From Roseibium litorale (GTDB taxonomy: Bacteria > Pseudomonadota > Alphaproteobacteria > Rhizobiales > Stappiaceae), in contig NZ_JACYXI010000014.1 of NCBI RefSeq assembly GCF_014842915.1, positions 1-64,000 of the forward strand: a stretch of DNA of 64,000 bases. The letters are read 5' to 3'. A program made the position numbers and the translations under genes. Each line of letters begins with the position of its first letter. The stretch's first letter is position 1. The notes below the pieces were generated by a model. It did no database searches and was not told where the DNA came from. It was given only the letters and a program-made list of their open reading frames with translations. This document shows, piece by piece, positions 44,090 to 52,687 of this stretch.

Positions 44090-44905
44090 ATGACGACACA
44101 GACTTCCGGACAGGCCCTTGAGGCCGTGCCAATCCCGCCGAAGGACCTCTCCCGCAGCCTGTTCAATTTCCTCGTCTGGGGCGTCCTTGCGGCGGCCCTA
44201 GCCTGGAGCTGGGCGCCCGCCGAGATGGAACGGTTCGTCTATCTGTTCACCGATGCCGGCAACATGGCGGAATATGCCTCCGGCTTCCTGAAGCCGAACT
44301 TCCGGGATCTGGACTATTATATCAGCGAGATGATCCTGACGGTTCAGATCGCCATCTGGGGCACGGCCCTTGCCGTTGTGGCGGCCATTCCCTTCGGCAT
44401 CCTGTCGTCCAACAACATGATGCCCTGGTACATTTATCAGCCAGTGCGCCGCCTGATGGATGCCTTCCGGGCGATCAACGAAATCGTCTTTGCCGTTCTC
44501 TTCGTCGTCGCCGTTGGGCTCGGCCCCTTTGCCGGTGTGATGGCCCTGTTCATCCACACAACGGGCATTTTCGCCAAGCTGTTTTCCGAGGCCGTCGAGG
44601 CCATCGACCCCTATCCGGTCGAAGGCATCCGGGCGACAGGGGCCACGAAGCTGCAGGAAATCATCTTCGGGGTCATTCCCCAGGTTCTGCCGCTCTGGAT
44701 TTCCTATGCGCTTTACCGGTTCGAATCCAACGTCCGCTCCGCCACCGTGCTGGGTCTTGTCGGCGCGGGCGGTATCGGCCAGGTGATGTTCGAGTCCATC
44801 CGCGGCTTCTATTACGCGGAAAGCGCGACAATCCTGATCGTAGTCGTGGTCACCGTGACCCTGATCGACCTGATCTCGCAGCAATTGCGCAAGCTGGTGA
44901 TCTGA
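44090..44905 (+). CDS. phnE: PhnE, phosphonate ABC transporter permease
   Basis: The 271-residue protein has about five membrane helices and PhnE segments ([45 protein letters not shown] and [37 protein letters not shown] with the EAA-like loop). ATG 44090 is used; a TTG at 44075 is in frame. Rhizobial operons often carry two phnE genes; here there is only one, so it would act as a homodimer. Confidence 0.93.
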   Translation: MTTQTSGQALEAVPIPPKDLSRSLFNFLVWGVLAAALAWSWAPAEMERFVYLFTDAGNMAEYASGFLKPNFRDLDYYISEMILTVQIAIWGTALAVVAAIPFGILSSNNMMPWYIYQPVRRLMDAFRAINEIVFAVLFVVAVGLGPFAGVMALFIHTTGIFAKLFSEAVEAIDPYPVEGIRATGATKLQEIIFGVIPQVLPLWISYALYRFESNVRSATVLGLVGAGGIGQVMFESIRGFYYAESATILIVVVVTVTLIDLISQQLRKLVI

Positions 44906-44943
44906 CCCGGCCCGCGCAGCCTTTTCTTTCTCCCCTTTTTTGC

Positions 44944-44969
44944 CGGGCGGCTTCTCCCGCCGCCCGTTT
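44944..44969 (+). terminator. Hairpin between phnE and phnM
   Basis: CGGGCGGC (44944-44951) and GCCGCCCG (44959-44966) pair perfectly with a 7-base loop and are followed by TTT. The preceding 20 bases are a pyrimidine-rich tract. It may attenuate transcription into phnM and phnN. Confidence 0.5.
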
Positions 44970-44984
44970 CAGGACGGACCTGAT

Positions 44985-46127
44985 ATGGAAACCATCTTCA
45001 CCAATGCGCGGCTGGTTTTGCCGGACAGCGTGATCCACGGCGGCATCCTTGTCCGCGATGGCCTGATTGCCGGGATCAGCACCGGCGGAACCGGAAACAT
45101 TCCCGGCGCGATCGACTGCGAGGGCGACTGGCTCATTCCCGGCCTGGTGGAGCTGCACACCGATCATCTTGAAAGCCATTATACGCCCCGCCCGAAGGTG
45201 CGCTGGAACCCGGCAGCGGCGGTTCAGGCCCATGACGCCCAGATTGCCGCCTCCGGCATCACCACGGTGTTCGATGCGCTGCGCGTCGGCATGGACGAGG
45301 ATGCCCGGATCAGCGCGGCCGACATGCGGCTGCTGGCGGATGCGATCAACGCGGGACAGAACGGCGGTCGCCTGCGCGCCGAGCATTTCATCCACCTGCG
45401 CTGCGAAGTGTCCTGCGCCGATGTGGTGGAAGGCGTGCATCTCTTCGAGGGCGATCCGCGTGTCCGGCTCGCCTCGCTGATGGACCACACGCCGGGCCAG
45501 CGCCAGTTCGTCAGCCTGGACGCCTACAAGGTCTATTACCAGGGCAAGACCGGCATGTCGGATGCGGAATTCGACGCCTTTACCGCCCGGCGGCAGGCGC
45601 AGGCGGGCAAATTTTCAAACGCCAACCGTGCGGCCCTTGCAAGCTTCTGCCAGGACAGGGACATCGTACTGGCCAGCCACGACGACGCGACGCTGGACCA
45701 TGTCGGCGAGGCGCAGGAACAGGGCATTCTCGTTGCCGAATTTCCAACCACGCTGGAAGCGGCCAAGGCCTCCCATGCTGCGGGCATGAAGGTGCTGATG
45801 GGCGCGCCGAATGTGGTGCGCGGCGGCTCCCACTCGGGCAACATTGCCGCCCGTGATCTGGCCGAGCACGGCGTTCTCGACATCCTGTCCTCGGACTACG
45901 TGCCCTTCAGCCTGCTCCATGGCGCCTTCCTGCTGGCGGAAGCGGTGGAGGGCATTTCGGTCAGCACGGCAATCAACATGGTCACCAAGGCGCCCGCGGA
46001 AGCCGTCGGCCTGACAGACCGCGGCACGCTGGAGACCGGCAAACGCGCCGATCTGGTGCGTCTCCGCATCGAGACGGACGTTCCGGTCGTCCGCTCCGTC
46101 TGGCGCGAAGGTCAAAGGGTGTCCTGA
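44985..46127 (+). CDS. phnM: PhnM, ribosyl-phosphonate triphosphate pyrophosphohydrolase
   Basis: The 380-residue amidohydrolase-fold enzyme has the metal motif ELHTDHLESHY, LASHDDAT and SSDYVPFSLLHGAF. It removes pyrophosphate from the ribose 1-phosphonate 5-triphosphate made by PhnGHIL, giving the PhnJ substrate. ATG 44985 is preferred to the in-frame 44940 start, which lies in the hairpin. Its stop overlaps the phnN start by one base. Confidence 0.93.
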   Translation: METIFTNARLVLPDSVIHGGILVRDGLIAGISTGGTGNIPGAIDCEGDWLIPGLVELHTDHLESHYTPRPKVRWNPAAAVQAHDAQIAASGITTVFDALRVGMDEDARISAADMRLLADAINAGQNGGRLRAEHFIHLRCEVSCADVVEGVHLFEGDPRVRLASLMDHTPGQRQFVSLDAYKVYYQGKTGMSDAEFDAFTARRQAQAGKFSNANRAALASFCQDRDIVLASHDDATLDHVGEAQEQGILVAEFPTTLEAAKASHAAGMKVLMGAPNVVRGGSHSGNIAARDLAEHGVLDILSSDYVPFSLLHGAFLLAEAVEGISVSTAINMVTKAPAEAVGLTDRGTLETGKRADLVRLRIETDVPVVRSVWREGQRVS

Positions 46128-46768
46128 TGCCGGAAAGCTCTGGCGTCTTTGCCGCGGTGGTCGGGCCAAGCGGGGCGGGCAAGGACAGCCTGATCTCCTT
46201 CGCCAGATCGGAACTCGCGGACGACCCGCGCTTTGTCTTCGTCCGGCGGGTGGTGACGCGCCGGTCAGATGCCGCGCTGGAAGACCACGACAGCCTGCCG
46301 CCGGAGGCGTTTGACCGCAGGGCGCAGGAGGGCGGCTTTGCCCTGTTCTGGCGGGCCCACGACCTGAGCTACGGCCTGCCCGCATGCATCCATCAGGATC
46401 TGGCCGAAGGCCGCATCGTGGTCGCCAATCTCTCCCGCAAGAGTATCGGCGAGGCCCGTGTGGTCTTTCCGGAGTGCCGGATCTTGTCCGTGACGGCCCC
46501 AGTGGAGGTCCTCAGGGCGCGTCTCATGGCGCGCGGACGGGAAAGCGCGGCGGATGTGGAGGCCCGGCTAAACCGGCCAAAGGTGTCGCTCACGGGACTG
46601 GGCGTGATTGAAATCGAAAACGCCGGAACGCTTGCGGATGCGGGCGGGCGGTTCGTCGAGGCGCTTCTGCGTCTGGCCGGGGAGGGGGAACGGCAGCCCG
46701 TCCGCTCCGGTCCGGCGCATCTCTCCCACACGGCAAGGGCAGGTTCCGCCCCTCAAGATGCGGATTGA
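46127..46768 (+). CDS. phnN: PhnN, ribose 1,5-bisphosphokinase
   Basis: The 213-residue kinase has the P-loop GPSGAGKDSLI, FVRRVVTRRS and the lid segment (LRARLMARGRESAADVEARLNR). It phosphorylates ribose 1,5-bisphosphate to PRPP, the last step of C-P lyase catabolism. PhnP, the cyclic phosphodiesterase that supplies its substrate, is not found in this window. The ~25 C-terminal residues (RQPVRSGPAHLSHTARAG) look disordered. The gene ends the operon and converges on a histidine-kinase gene 34 bases away. Confidence 0.92.
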   Translation: MPESSGVFAAVVGPSGAGKDSLISFARSELADDPRFVFVRRVVTRRSDAALEDHDSLPPEAFDRRAQEGGFALFWRAHDLSYGLPACIHQDLAEGRIVVANLSRKSIGEARVVFPECRILSVTAPVEVLRARLMARGRESAADVEARLNRPKVSLTGLGVIEIENAGTLADAGGRFVEALLRLAGEGERQPVRSGPAHLSHTARAGSAPQDAD

Positions 46769-46802
46769 ACCGTCTGGTCTCTTCCCGGCTCTCCGGTTTT
46801 CG

Positions 46803-48134
46803 TCACTCTCCGGCGGGGAGGCTGACTTCGGCCAGGAAGCCGGAGCTTTTGCCGGGAACCGGCGACTTGAGCACCAATTCGCCCCCGGTCCTATCGGCGA
46901 TGGTGGCGACGATCGCAAGACCCAATCCCGCGCCCTTGCTGGAGGGGGTGGGGCGCTCGAAACGATTGGTCAGGCCCTGGAGCACATCTGCTGAAATCGC
47001 TGGACATTCGTTTTCGACCGAGAACTGTCCGTGCGGCGACAGCTCGACCTTGATCGCCGTCTTGGGCGCCGCATAGCGGAAGGCATTCTCGACCAGGTTC
47101 CGGATCAGGATACCAAGAGCATCGGGGTCGATATCCGACAGGACCGGTTGTTCCGGCATGGAGAGGTGGATGTGTTCCACCGGAAACAGCCGTTCCAGAT
47201 CCTCCATGATGATCCGCAGAACCGGCCGCACGTCGCGCGGAGTGTCCGTGCGCAGACGCCCGCCCTCTGCCCGGGCCATTTGCATCAGGCGTTCGGACAC
47301 GCGGGTCAGCCGCTTGAGGGAAGCCTCGATCTCGCCAGCCCTCCTGGCGGCATCCGGATCGGATGTTTCGGACTGGAGCCGCTGAGCCTGAGCAATGGCC
47401 CCGGCCAGCGGCGTGCGCAGCTCGTGGGCGGCATTGGCCGCAAAGCTGCGTTCGGCGTCAAAGGCGGCCTTGAGCCGCGACAACAAGCCATTCAGCGTGT
47501 CGGTGATCGGTGTGATTTCACCGGGAAGCGCATCCGCATCCACCGGTGACATGTCGCGTGCACCGCGCGTGGCCAAGGCATCCCGGAACTGGCGCAGCGG
47601 TGCCAGACTGCCCCGCAGGACGAACCCGACGGCAAGCAGCGTGATCGGGATCACCGCCAGCAGCGGCAGGCCAAGACCGATCTGCGCTTCGCGCGCGGCC
47701 TTTTCACGGCGGGACAGAGGTTCGGCGACGGTCAGGCGGATGCTGCCTTGCAAGGCGTCTTCATTATAAAGCCGCAGCGTCGCGGTCTGCCGGAAGCCCG
47801 GGCCGTCATATGCCGGAAAGAGAGCCGGATCGGCGGCATGGGACTGCACCAGAACGTGCCCTTCCGCATCACGGATAATATAGGTGAGGCGCTCCTCGTG
47901 CGCCCGGATTGCCGCCAACCGCTGCGTAACGCCGTCGTCATCCCGGCCGACAATATCGATAACAGCCAGAGGCAACAGGCGCTGCGCGACTTCCATCAGC
48001 GCTGCGTCGAAGACCTCGTTCATCTCCTTCTGCACCTGGACAGCCGTCACGGCCGCCGCACCGATCCAGAGCAGTGTCGACAGGAGGCCGATGCCCAGGG
48101 TCAGCCGGACCTGAAGGGTGCGGGGCAATCTCAT
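46803..48134 (-). CDS. Two-component sensor histidine kinase
   Basis: The 443-residue kinase has two membrane helices (about residues 9-30 and 155-175) flanking a ~125-residue periplasmic sensor domain. A HAMP-like stretch follows, then HisKA with the phospho-acceptor His in AANAAHELRTPLAGA, and an HATPase domain with N-box (NLVENAFRYA) and GLGLAIV. It is coupled to the response-regulator gene by a 4-base overlap. The QseC/TctE-like layout and the divergent PepSY gene suggest sensing of a metal, redox or cationic-peptide stress, but the signal is not visible. Confidence 0.88.
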   Translation of the reverse strand: MRLPRTLQVRLTLGIGLLSTLLWIGAAAVTAVQVQKEMNEVFDAALMEVAQRLLPLAVIDIVGRDDDGVTQRLAAIRAHEERLTYIIRDAEGHVLVQSHAADPALFPAYDGPGFRQTATLRLYNEDALQGSIRLTVAEPLSRREKAAREAQIGLGLPLLAVIPITLLAVGFVLRGSLAPLRQFRDALATRGARDMSPVDADALPGEITPITDTLNGLLSRLKAAFDAERSFAANAAHELRTPLAGAIAQAQRLQSETSDPDAARRAGEIEASLKRLTRVSERLMQMARAEGGRLRTDTPRDVRPVLRIIMEDLERLFPVEHIHLSMPEQPVLSDIDPDALGILIRNLVENAFRYAAPKTAIKVELSPHGQFSVENECPAISADVLQGLTNRFERPTPSSKGAGLGLAIVATIADRTGGELVLKSPVPGKSSGFLAEVSLPAGE

Positions 48135-48790
48135 CCGGCGCCCAGCCGGTAGCCGAGGCCGCGCTCGGTCACGATGGTATTGGCCCCCAGCTTCTTGCGC
48201 AGGCGGCTGACGTGAACCTCAATGGTGTTGCTCTCGATTTCCTTGTCGAAGGAGTAGAGCCGTTCTTCCAGTTGACCCTTGGACAGAAGCTGTCCGGGCC
48301 GTTGCAGAAAGGCCTCGAACAGAACCCACTCGCGTGCGGTGAGCTGCACCGGTTTGCCGTCCTTGCGGATGCTGCGGGCCGCGAGATCGATCTCCAGCGG
48401 GCCATGGGAGATGATCGGATTGGGATTGCCGCTGTAGCGCCGCGCAACGGATCCGATGCGCGCGGACAGCTCGGCGAGATCGAAAGGCTTGACCATATAA
48501 TCGTCTGCGCCTGCATTCAGTCCGCTGATCCGGTCGGACACCTGGTCAAGAGCCGTCAGGATGATCACGGGGGTGACATCGCCCCGCGCTCTGAGGTCCT
48601 TGAGAAAGGGAATGCCGCGGCCATCGGGCAGCATCAGGTCCAGCAGAACCAGCTCGAAGCTGGCGCTGTTGATGGCGTCACGCGCCTCGTCAAGCCGGGT
48701 GACCCAATCAACAGAATGGCCATCTCCCGCAATCTGGTCGCGCACGGCTGTTCCCAGCACGGTGTCATCTTCAATCAGCAATACCCGCAT
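48131..48790 (-). CDS. OmpR/PhoB-family response regulator
   Basis: The 219-residue protein has a receiver domain with the acidic pair (LLIEDD), phospho-acceptor Asp in ELVLLDLMLPDG, Thr/Ser and Lys (ILTALD, MVKPFD), and a C-terminal winged helix (LTAREWVLFEAFLQRPGQLLSKGQLEERLY). ATG 48790 is chosen since the domain begins there, and an in-frame upstream extension is low-complexity shadow. Its divergent neighbours are PepSY-type genes, a frequent pairing. The direct repeat CGCATTCCGC at 48786-48795 and 48806-48815 spans its start. Confidence 0.9.
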   Translation of the reverse strand: MRVLLIEDDTVLGTAVRDQIAGDGHSVDWVTRLDEARDAINSASFELVLLDLMLPDGRGIPFLKDLRARGDVTPVIILTALDQVSDRISGLNAGADDYMVKPFDLAELSARIGSVARRYSGNPNPIISHGPLEIDLAARSIRKDGKPVQLTAREWVLFEAFLQRPGQLLSKGQLEERLYSFDKEIESNTIEVHVSRLRKKLGANTIVTERGLGYRLGAG

Positions 48791-48977
48791 TCCGCACGCG
48801 ACCTCCGCATTCCGCTTCAGCATAGCTTCTATCGTACAGCTGACACAAAGCTGAAGGCGCATCGAATCCGTCTTCAGGATCCTGTAAGTTTCATAGCGCA
48901 AGTGTTCTGCCAATATCCAAGGCGGCCCGCGTTCCCGGCAGGTTGGCCCTCGGTTATTCCGGAATGGAGTTTGGCCT

Positions 48978-49292
48978 GTGAAAATACCCCTGACAGCTCT
49001 TCTGATCGCCGCAAGCGCCGCTCTGACTGGAACCGCCCGCGCCGACGACGACTGCTTTGTTCCCATGAGGGACTGGCAACCCCGCGAAGCCGTGAGCAAG
49101 TTTGCGCAGGAAAAGGGCTGGACCGTGCTCCGGATCAAGATCCATGACGGGTGTTACGAAGTTATCGGGCAGACAGCCGAAGGCCAGCCCATCGAGGTGA
49201 CGCTCCACCCGGCAACTCTTCAGGTGCTTGACTATGAGCTTCGGGACCGCGATCACAAACGCCGGGAAGGCAGACACGGCGAAAAGGACTGA
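48978..49292 (+). CDS. Periplasmic PepSY-domain protein
   Basis: The 104-residue product has a signal peptide (MKIPLTALLIAASAALTGTARA) and a PepSY domain (WQPREAVSKFAQEKGWTVLRIKIHDGCYEVIGQTAEGQPIEVTLHPATLQVLDYE), then a basic His-rich tail (RDRDHKRREGRHGEKD). PepSY domains are commonly regulated by an adjacent two-component system, as here. It starts at GTG 48978. The paired cysteines (DCF and DGC) may form a disulfide. A terminator follows, so it is probably a separate transcript within the periplasmic flavin locus. Confidence 0.8.
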   Translation: MKIPLTALLIAASAALTGTARADDDCFVPMRDWQPREAVSKFAQEKGWTVLRIKIHDGCYEVIGQTAEGQPIEVTLHPATLQVLDYELRDRDHKRREGRHGEKD

Positions 49293-49326
49293 GCCAGTTG
49301 CCGGTCCTGCCTTGCCCTTCGGCTGT

Positions 49327-49363
49327 TTCCAGGCCGTTTGAGACCTGGAACCCTGTTGTTTTT
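49327..49363 (+). terminator. Terminator after the PepSY gene
   Basis: TTCCAGG (49327-49333) pairs with CCTGGAA (49344-49350), with a 10-base loop; a T-run lies at 49359-49363, a few bases beyond. It would end the short PepSY transcript before the Asp-rich gene. Confidence 0.5.
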
Positions 49364-49534
49364 CAATGAGTCATTCCCACTCACGGTCTCAAGCCTGCAT
49401 GTTCCGCCATGGGGCGAAATGGAAACGGGGCCTTACCTGAACGCAAGCTGAAGCAGAAATCCGTTTGCCGTCAGGAAGCGCTCAGGCTCGGAGGTGAGAT
49501 TTGCTTCATCGGATCACATGAAAGGATCTTCCCG

Positions 49535-49906
49535 ATGAAAAAGACCCTCGCTCTCCTGGCCGCCGCCACCGCATTGACTGCCGTGATCGGCGTGTCCGCC
49601 TACAGCAGCCTCCTCGGCCCCGTTTCCGGTGGCGGAAATCTCGCCCACCTCCTCTCCGGCGCCGATACGGAACAGGCTCCGGTCATTCTGGCCGGCGGTC
49701 ATGATGACGAACGCGGCAACAAGCGTCTTCGCAGGGGCGATGACGACCATGGCCGCTACGGCGAACATGATGATGATGATGACGACGATGATGACGATGA
49801 CGGCGGCAACGCCCGCGGTCAGTCAAACCCGGCGCCGGCTGGCACCGTCGCTCCGCCGAAGAACGGACTTTTCGGCACAGGCACACCGAAAGTGCAGGTC
49901 AACTGA
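49535..49906 (+). CDS. Secreted Asp/His-rich protein of unknown function
   Basis: The 123-residue product has a signal peptide (MKKTLALLAAATALTAVIGVSA). Its central third is extremely acidic: scattered Asp, His and Arg, then an uninterrupted run of eleven Asp (about residues 79-89) encoded by GATGAT-type repeats at 49768-49801. The tail is Pro/Gly rich. Nothing catalytic is recognised. Such a segment would bind divalent cations such as Ca or Fe. It lies between the PepSY gene and the DUF2271/reductase/ApbE genes, so it may be a metal-handling partner. Confidence 0.7.
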   Translation: MKKTLALLAAATALTAVIGVSAYSSLLGPVSGGGNLAHLLSGADTEQAPVILAGGHDDERGNKRLRRGDDDHGRYGEHDDDDDDDDDDDGGNARGQSNPAPAGTVAPPKNGLFGTGTPKVQVN

Positions 49907-49998
49907 ACCGGCATGACACTTGCGCAGAAAAGGTGGTGAGGGGCCTCCCTATACCCTCACCACCTGGCCCCAACGAACACAGCAGAAGGCAGACACCT

Positions 49999-50469
49999 AT
50001 GAAATCGCTCCTGGCCGCACTCGCCCTGACAACAGCCCTGACACTTCCCTCGATTGCGTCTGCGCGTCCTGTGACCCTGACCACAACCCTCAAGGACTAC
50101 GGGGGCAACGGGGCATATGTCGCGCTGTATGTTACCGACGCGACGGGCGCCTATGCCGGCAGCCTCTGGATGGCGGGCGGGAAGTCCAAATACTATCAGC
50201 ATCTGAGCGACTGGTACCGGGCGACCAACGGCAACCGGGCGGAGATCGACGGCATCACCGGCGCCAGCGTCGGGGCAGGCCGCACGCTCAAGATCACTCT
50301 GGACCTCGCCGATGCCCTGTTTGACGCTGGCTATGAGCTGCATATCGACGCAGCCGTCGAAGACATGCGTGACAGCCCGAATGAAGTCGCCGTACCCTTG
50401 ACCTCGGCTGGTGCGGGAAAGGCCACGCGCGGCCGCCGCTACATCGACTCCTTCAGCTATAATTTCTGA
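49999..50469 (+). CDS. Periplasmic DUF2271-family protein with covalent-flavin motif
   Basis: The 156-residue protein has a signal peptide (MKSLLAALALTTALTLPSIASA). The DUF2271-type domain (LKDYGGNGAYVALYVTDATGAYAGSLWMAGGKSKYYQHLSDWYRA) is followed by EIDGITGASVGAG. The segment D84-G-I-T87-G-A-S fits the D-x-x-[ST]-G-[AST]-[ST] consensus that ApbE uses to attach FMN to Thr or Ser. The gene is 10 bases ahead of the PepSY/FNR reductase and in the same operon as apbE. The inference is a periplasmic FMN carrier, with T87 as the attachment site. Its electron acceptor is unknown. Confidence 0.82.
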   Translation: MKSLLAALALTTALTLPSIASARPVTLTTTLKDYGGNGAYVALYVTDATGAYAGSLWMAGGKSKYYQHLSDWYRATNGNRAEIDGITGASVGAGRTLKITLDLADALFDAGYELHIDAAVEDMRDSPNEVAVPLTSAGAGKATRGRRYIDSFSYNF

Positions 50470-50479
50470 GGAGACAAGC

Positions 50480-52687
50480 ATGATCCGCGTCCTCCACCGC
50501 TGGCCGGGACTGCTGGCGGCAGCTCTTCTGGTTGTTATTGCCTTGAGCGGTGCCGCTCTCTCGCTCTTCCCGGCTGCCGAGACCCTTACGGTGCCGGAAG
50601 TCGAGGCCGGCTTGCCGGTGGCGGATCTCGCGCAACGCATTCAGAACACCTATCCCGGGGTCGAACAGATCCGGCGGGCGCCCTCTGGCCGGATCACGGC
50701 ATACTGGTTCGACAATGGCACACCCGGCTCGGCCGTGATCGACCCGGCAACCGGAATCCGGGCCGCTTCGGCGGACCCGAACGCAACCGAACGCTGGCTG
50801 ACGAACCTTCACCGGTCCCTGTTTCTGGGCGATACCGGACGGATCGTCTCGGCGATCGGCGCGGGCGCGCTTCTGGTGCTGACCCTCTCCGGCATGTTTC
50901 TGGTTGCCCGCCGCACGGGCGGCTGGCGCCGCTGGTTCACCCCGCTTCAGGGACCGCTGGCAGGCCGCCTGCATGTGGAAGTGGCCCGGATCGCGATCGC
51001 CGGACTGCTGCTTTCCTCTGTAACCGGGCTCTGGATGACCGCCGCCACCTTCGAGCTTCTGCCTGAAGGCGGCAGCGCCCCCGCTTTTCCGGCGGACGTC
51101 AGCGGCAGCACCGGTGTTGCCCTGAAGGCGATCCCGGCACTGCAGCAGACTGCCGTAACCAGTTTTCGCGAGCTGTCGTTCCCCTATGCGGGCGATGCCA
51201 CCGATGTCTTCACCCTGAAAACCGACGCCGGGACGGGTTACATCGACCAGGGCACGGGCCAGCTGCTCGTCTGGTCCGGTCTGTCGGCCTATGAGCGCGT
51301 TTCCGAAACCGTCTATATGCTCCACACCGGGCGGGGCGCGTCTCTGCTTGGTCTGGTTCTTGGGGTGATGGCGCTCGGCGTTCCGGTGATGGGCGGAACC
51401 GGTCTTCTCGTCTGGGCAAACGGGCGCCTGGGACGGCCAAGGCTGCGCGGCAACGTGGCGGCTGGAAAAGCTGAGACAATTCTCCTTGTCGGCAGCGAAG
51501 GCGGCAGCACCTGGGGCTTTGCCGCAACGCTCCAGAGCGCGTTGAAGGCTGCAGGACAACAGGTGCATGTCGCTCCCATGTCCAGCTTCGCACCGGGCCG
51601 CTACGCCAATGCCCGCCGGATTGCCGTCCTCGCCGCGACCTATGGCGACGGAGATGCCCCGGCCTCAGCGGCGGGCTTTCTCGACAAGCTGCGCGCGCTG
51701 GACAAGGCGCCCGGGGCTCCTCTTGCCGTCCTTGGCTTCGGTGACCGCAGTTTTCCCGCTTTCTGCGCCTTTGCAAAACAGGTTGAAGAGGCGGCAAGGG
51801 CCAAGGGCTGGCCATTCCTGATGCCGATGGATACGGTCGACCGCCAATCGCCGCAGGATTTCGCCCGCTGGGGCCGCAGCTTCGGCGCGGCGGCCGGTGT
51901 TGATCTCGAACTCAACCACCAGCCCCAGATGCCGGCGGCCACCAGCCTGACACTCCTCTCCCGCCGGGACTACGGCGCCGAGGTCCAGGCCCCGGCGGCA
52001 ATCCTGCGCTTCGCGATCCCGCAGGCGTCTCTGTGGGCGCGTCTGACTGGCCGTGGCTTCCAGACGTTCAAGCCAGGCGATCTCATGGGCATCGTGCCCG
52101 AAGGATCAACCTTGCCCCGCTTCTATTCGCTGGCGTCCGGCACGGAGGACGGTTTTGCCGAGATCGCGGTGCGCAAACACCCCGGCGGCCTGTGCTCCGG
52201 TCAGCTGATGAACCTTCAGCCGGGCGGAAGCGTGCGGAGCTTCATCCGCCGCAATCCGGACTTTCACCCCGGCCGCGGCAAGGCGCCCCTTCTGCTGATC
52301 GGGGCGGGCACCGGTATCGGGCCTCTGGCCGGGTTCATCCGCTCCAATGCCTCCCGCCGTCCGGTTCACCTGTTCTTCGGCGCGCGCCACCCGGACAGCG
52401 ATTTCCTCTATGCGGAAGAGCTCGCCGAATGGTCAAGGGACGGGCGGGTTGGCCGGGTGGAGATGGCCTTTTCCAGAGGACAGCCGCCCATCTATGTCCA
52501 GGACGCCCTCCTGAAGGATGCCGCCGAAGTCTCCCGCCTGATCGCGGAGGGCGCACGGATCATGGTTTGCGGCGGACGCGGCATGGCCCGGGGCGTAAGC
52601 GAGAGCCTGACCGCAATTCTTGCCCCTTCCGGACAGACACCGGCAATGCTGAAGGCCGAGGACCGCTATGTCGAAGACGTTTACTGA
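50480..52687 (+). CDS. PepSY membrane protein fused to flavodoxin and FNR-type reductase
   Basis: The 735-residue protein joins three modules. Residues 1-320 are a PepSY_TM domain with four membrane helices and candidate heme-ligand histidines (H6, H111, H165, H282). Residues 334-480 are a flavodoxin-like FMN domain (LLVGSEGGSTWGFAATL, ATYGDGDAP). Residues 500-735 are an FNR-type FAD/NADPH domain (RFYSLAS at 547, GAGTGIGPLAGFI at 608, CGGRGMARGV). It resembles bacterial CysJ-like/PepSY reductases. Electrons would flow from NADPH through FAD and FMN to membrane hemes and out to the periplasmic flavoprotein encoded just upstream. It overlaps apbE by 20 bases. Confidence 0.9.
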   Translation: MIRVLHRWPGLLAAALLVVIALSGAALSLFPAAETLTVPEVEAGLPVADLAQRIQNTYPGVEQIRRAPSGRITAYWFDNGTPGSAVIDPATGIRAASADPNATERWLTNLHRSLFLGDTGRIVSAIGAGALLVLTLSGMFLVARRTGGWRRWFTPLQGPLAGRLHVEVARIAIAGLLLSSVTGLWMTAATFELLPEGGSAPAFPADVSGSTGVALKAIPALQQTAVTSFRELSFPYAGDATDVFTLKTDAGTGYIDQGTGQLLVWSGLSAYERVSETVYMLHTGRGASLLGLVLGVMALGVPVMGGTGLLVWANGRLGRPRLRGNVAAGKAETILLVGSEGGSTWGFAATLQSALKAAGQQVHVAPMSSFAPGRYANARRIAVLAATYGDGDAPASAAGFLDKLRALDKAPGAPLAVLGFGDRSFPAFCAFAKQVEEAARAKGWPFLMPMDTVDRQSPQDFARWGRSFGAAAGVDLELNHQPQMPAATSLTLLSRRDYGAEVQAPAAILRFAIPQASLWARLTGRGFQTFKPGDLMGIVPEGSTLPRFYSLASGTEDGFAEIAVRKHPGGLCSGQLMNLQPGGSVRSFIRRNPDFHPGRGKAPLLLIGAGTGIGPLAGFIRSNASRRPVHLFFGARHPDSDFLYAEELAEWSRDGRVGRVEMAFSRGQPPIYVQDALLKDAAEVSRLIAEGARIMVCGGRGMARGVSESLTAILAPSGQTPAMLKAEDRYVEDVY

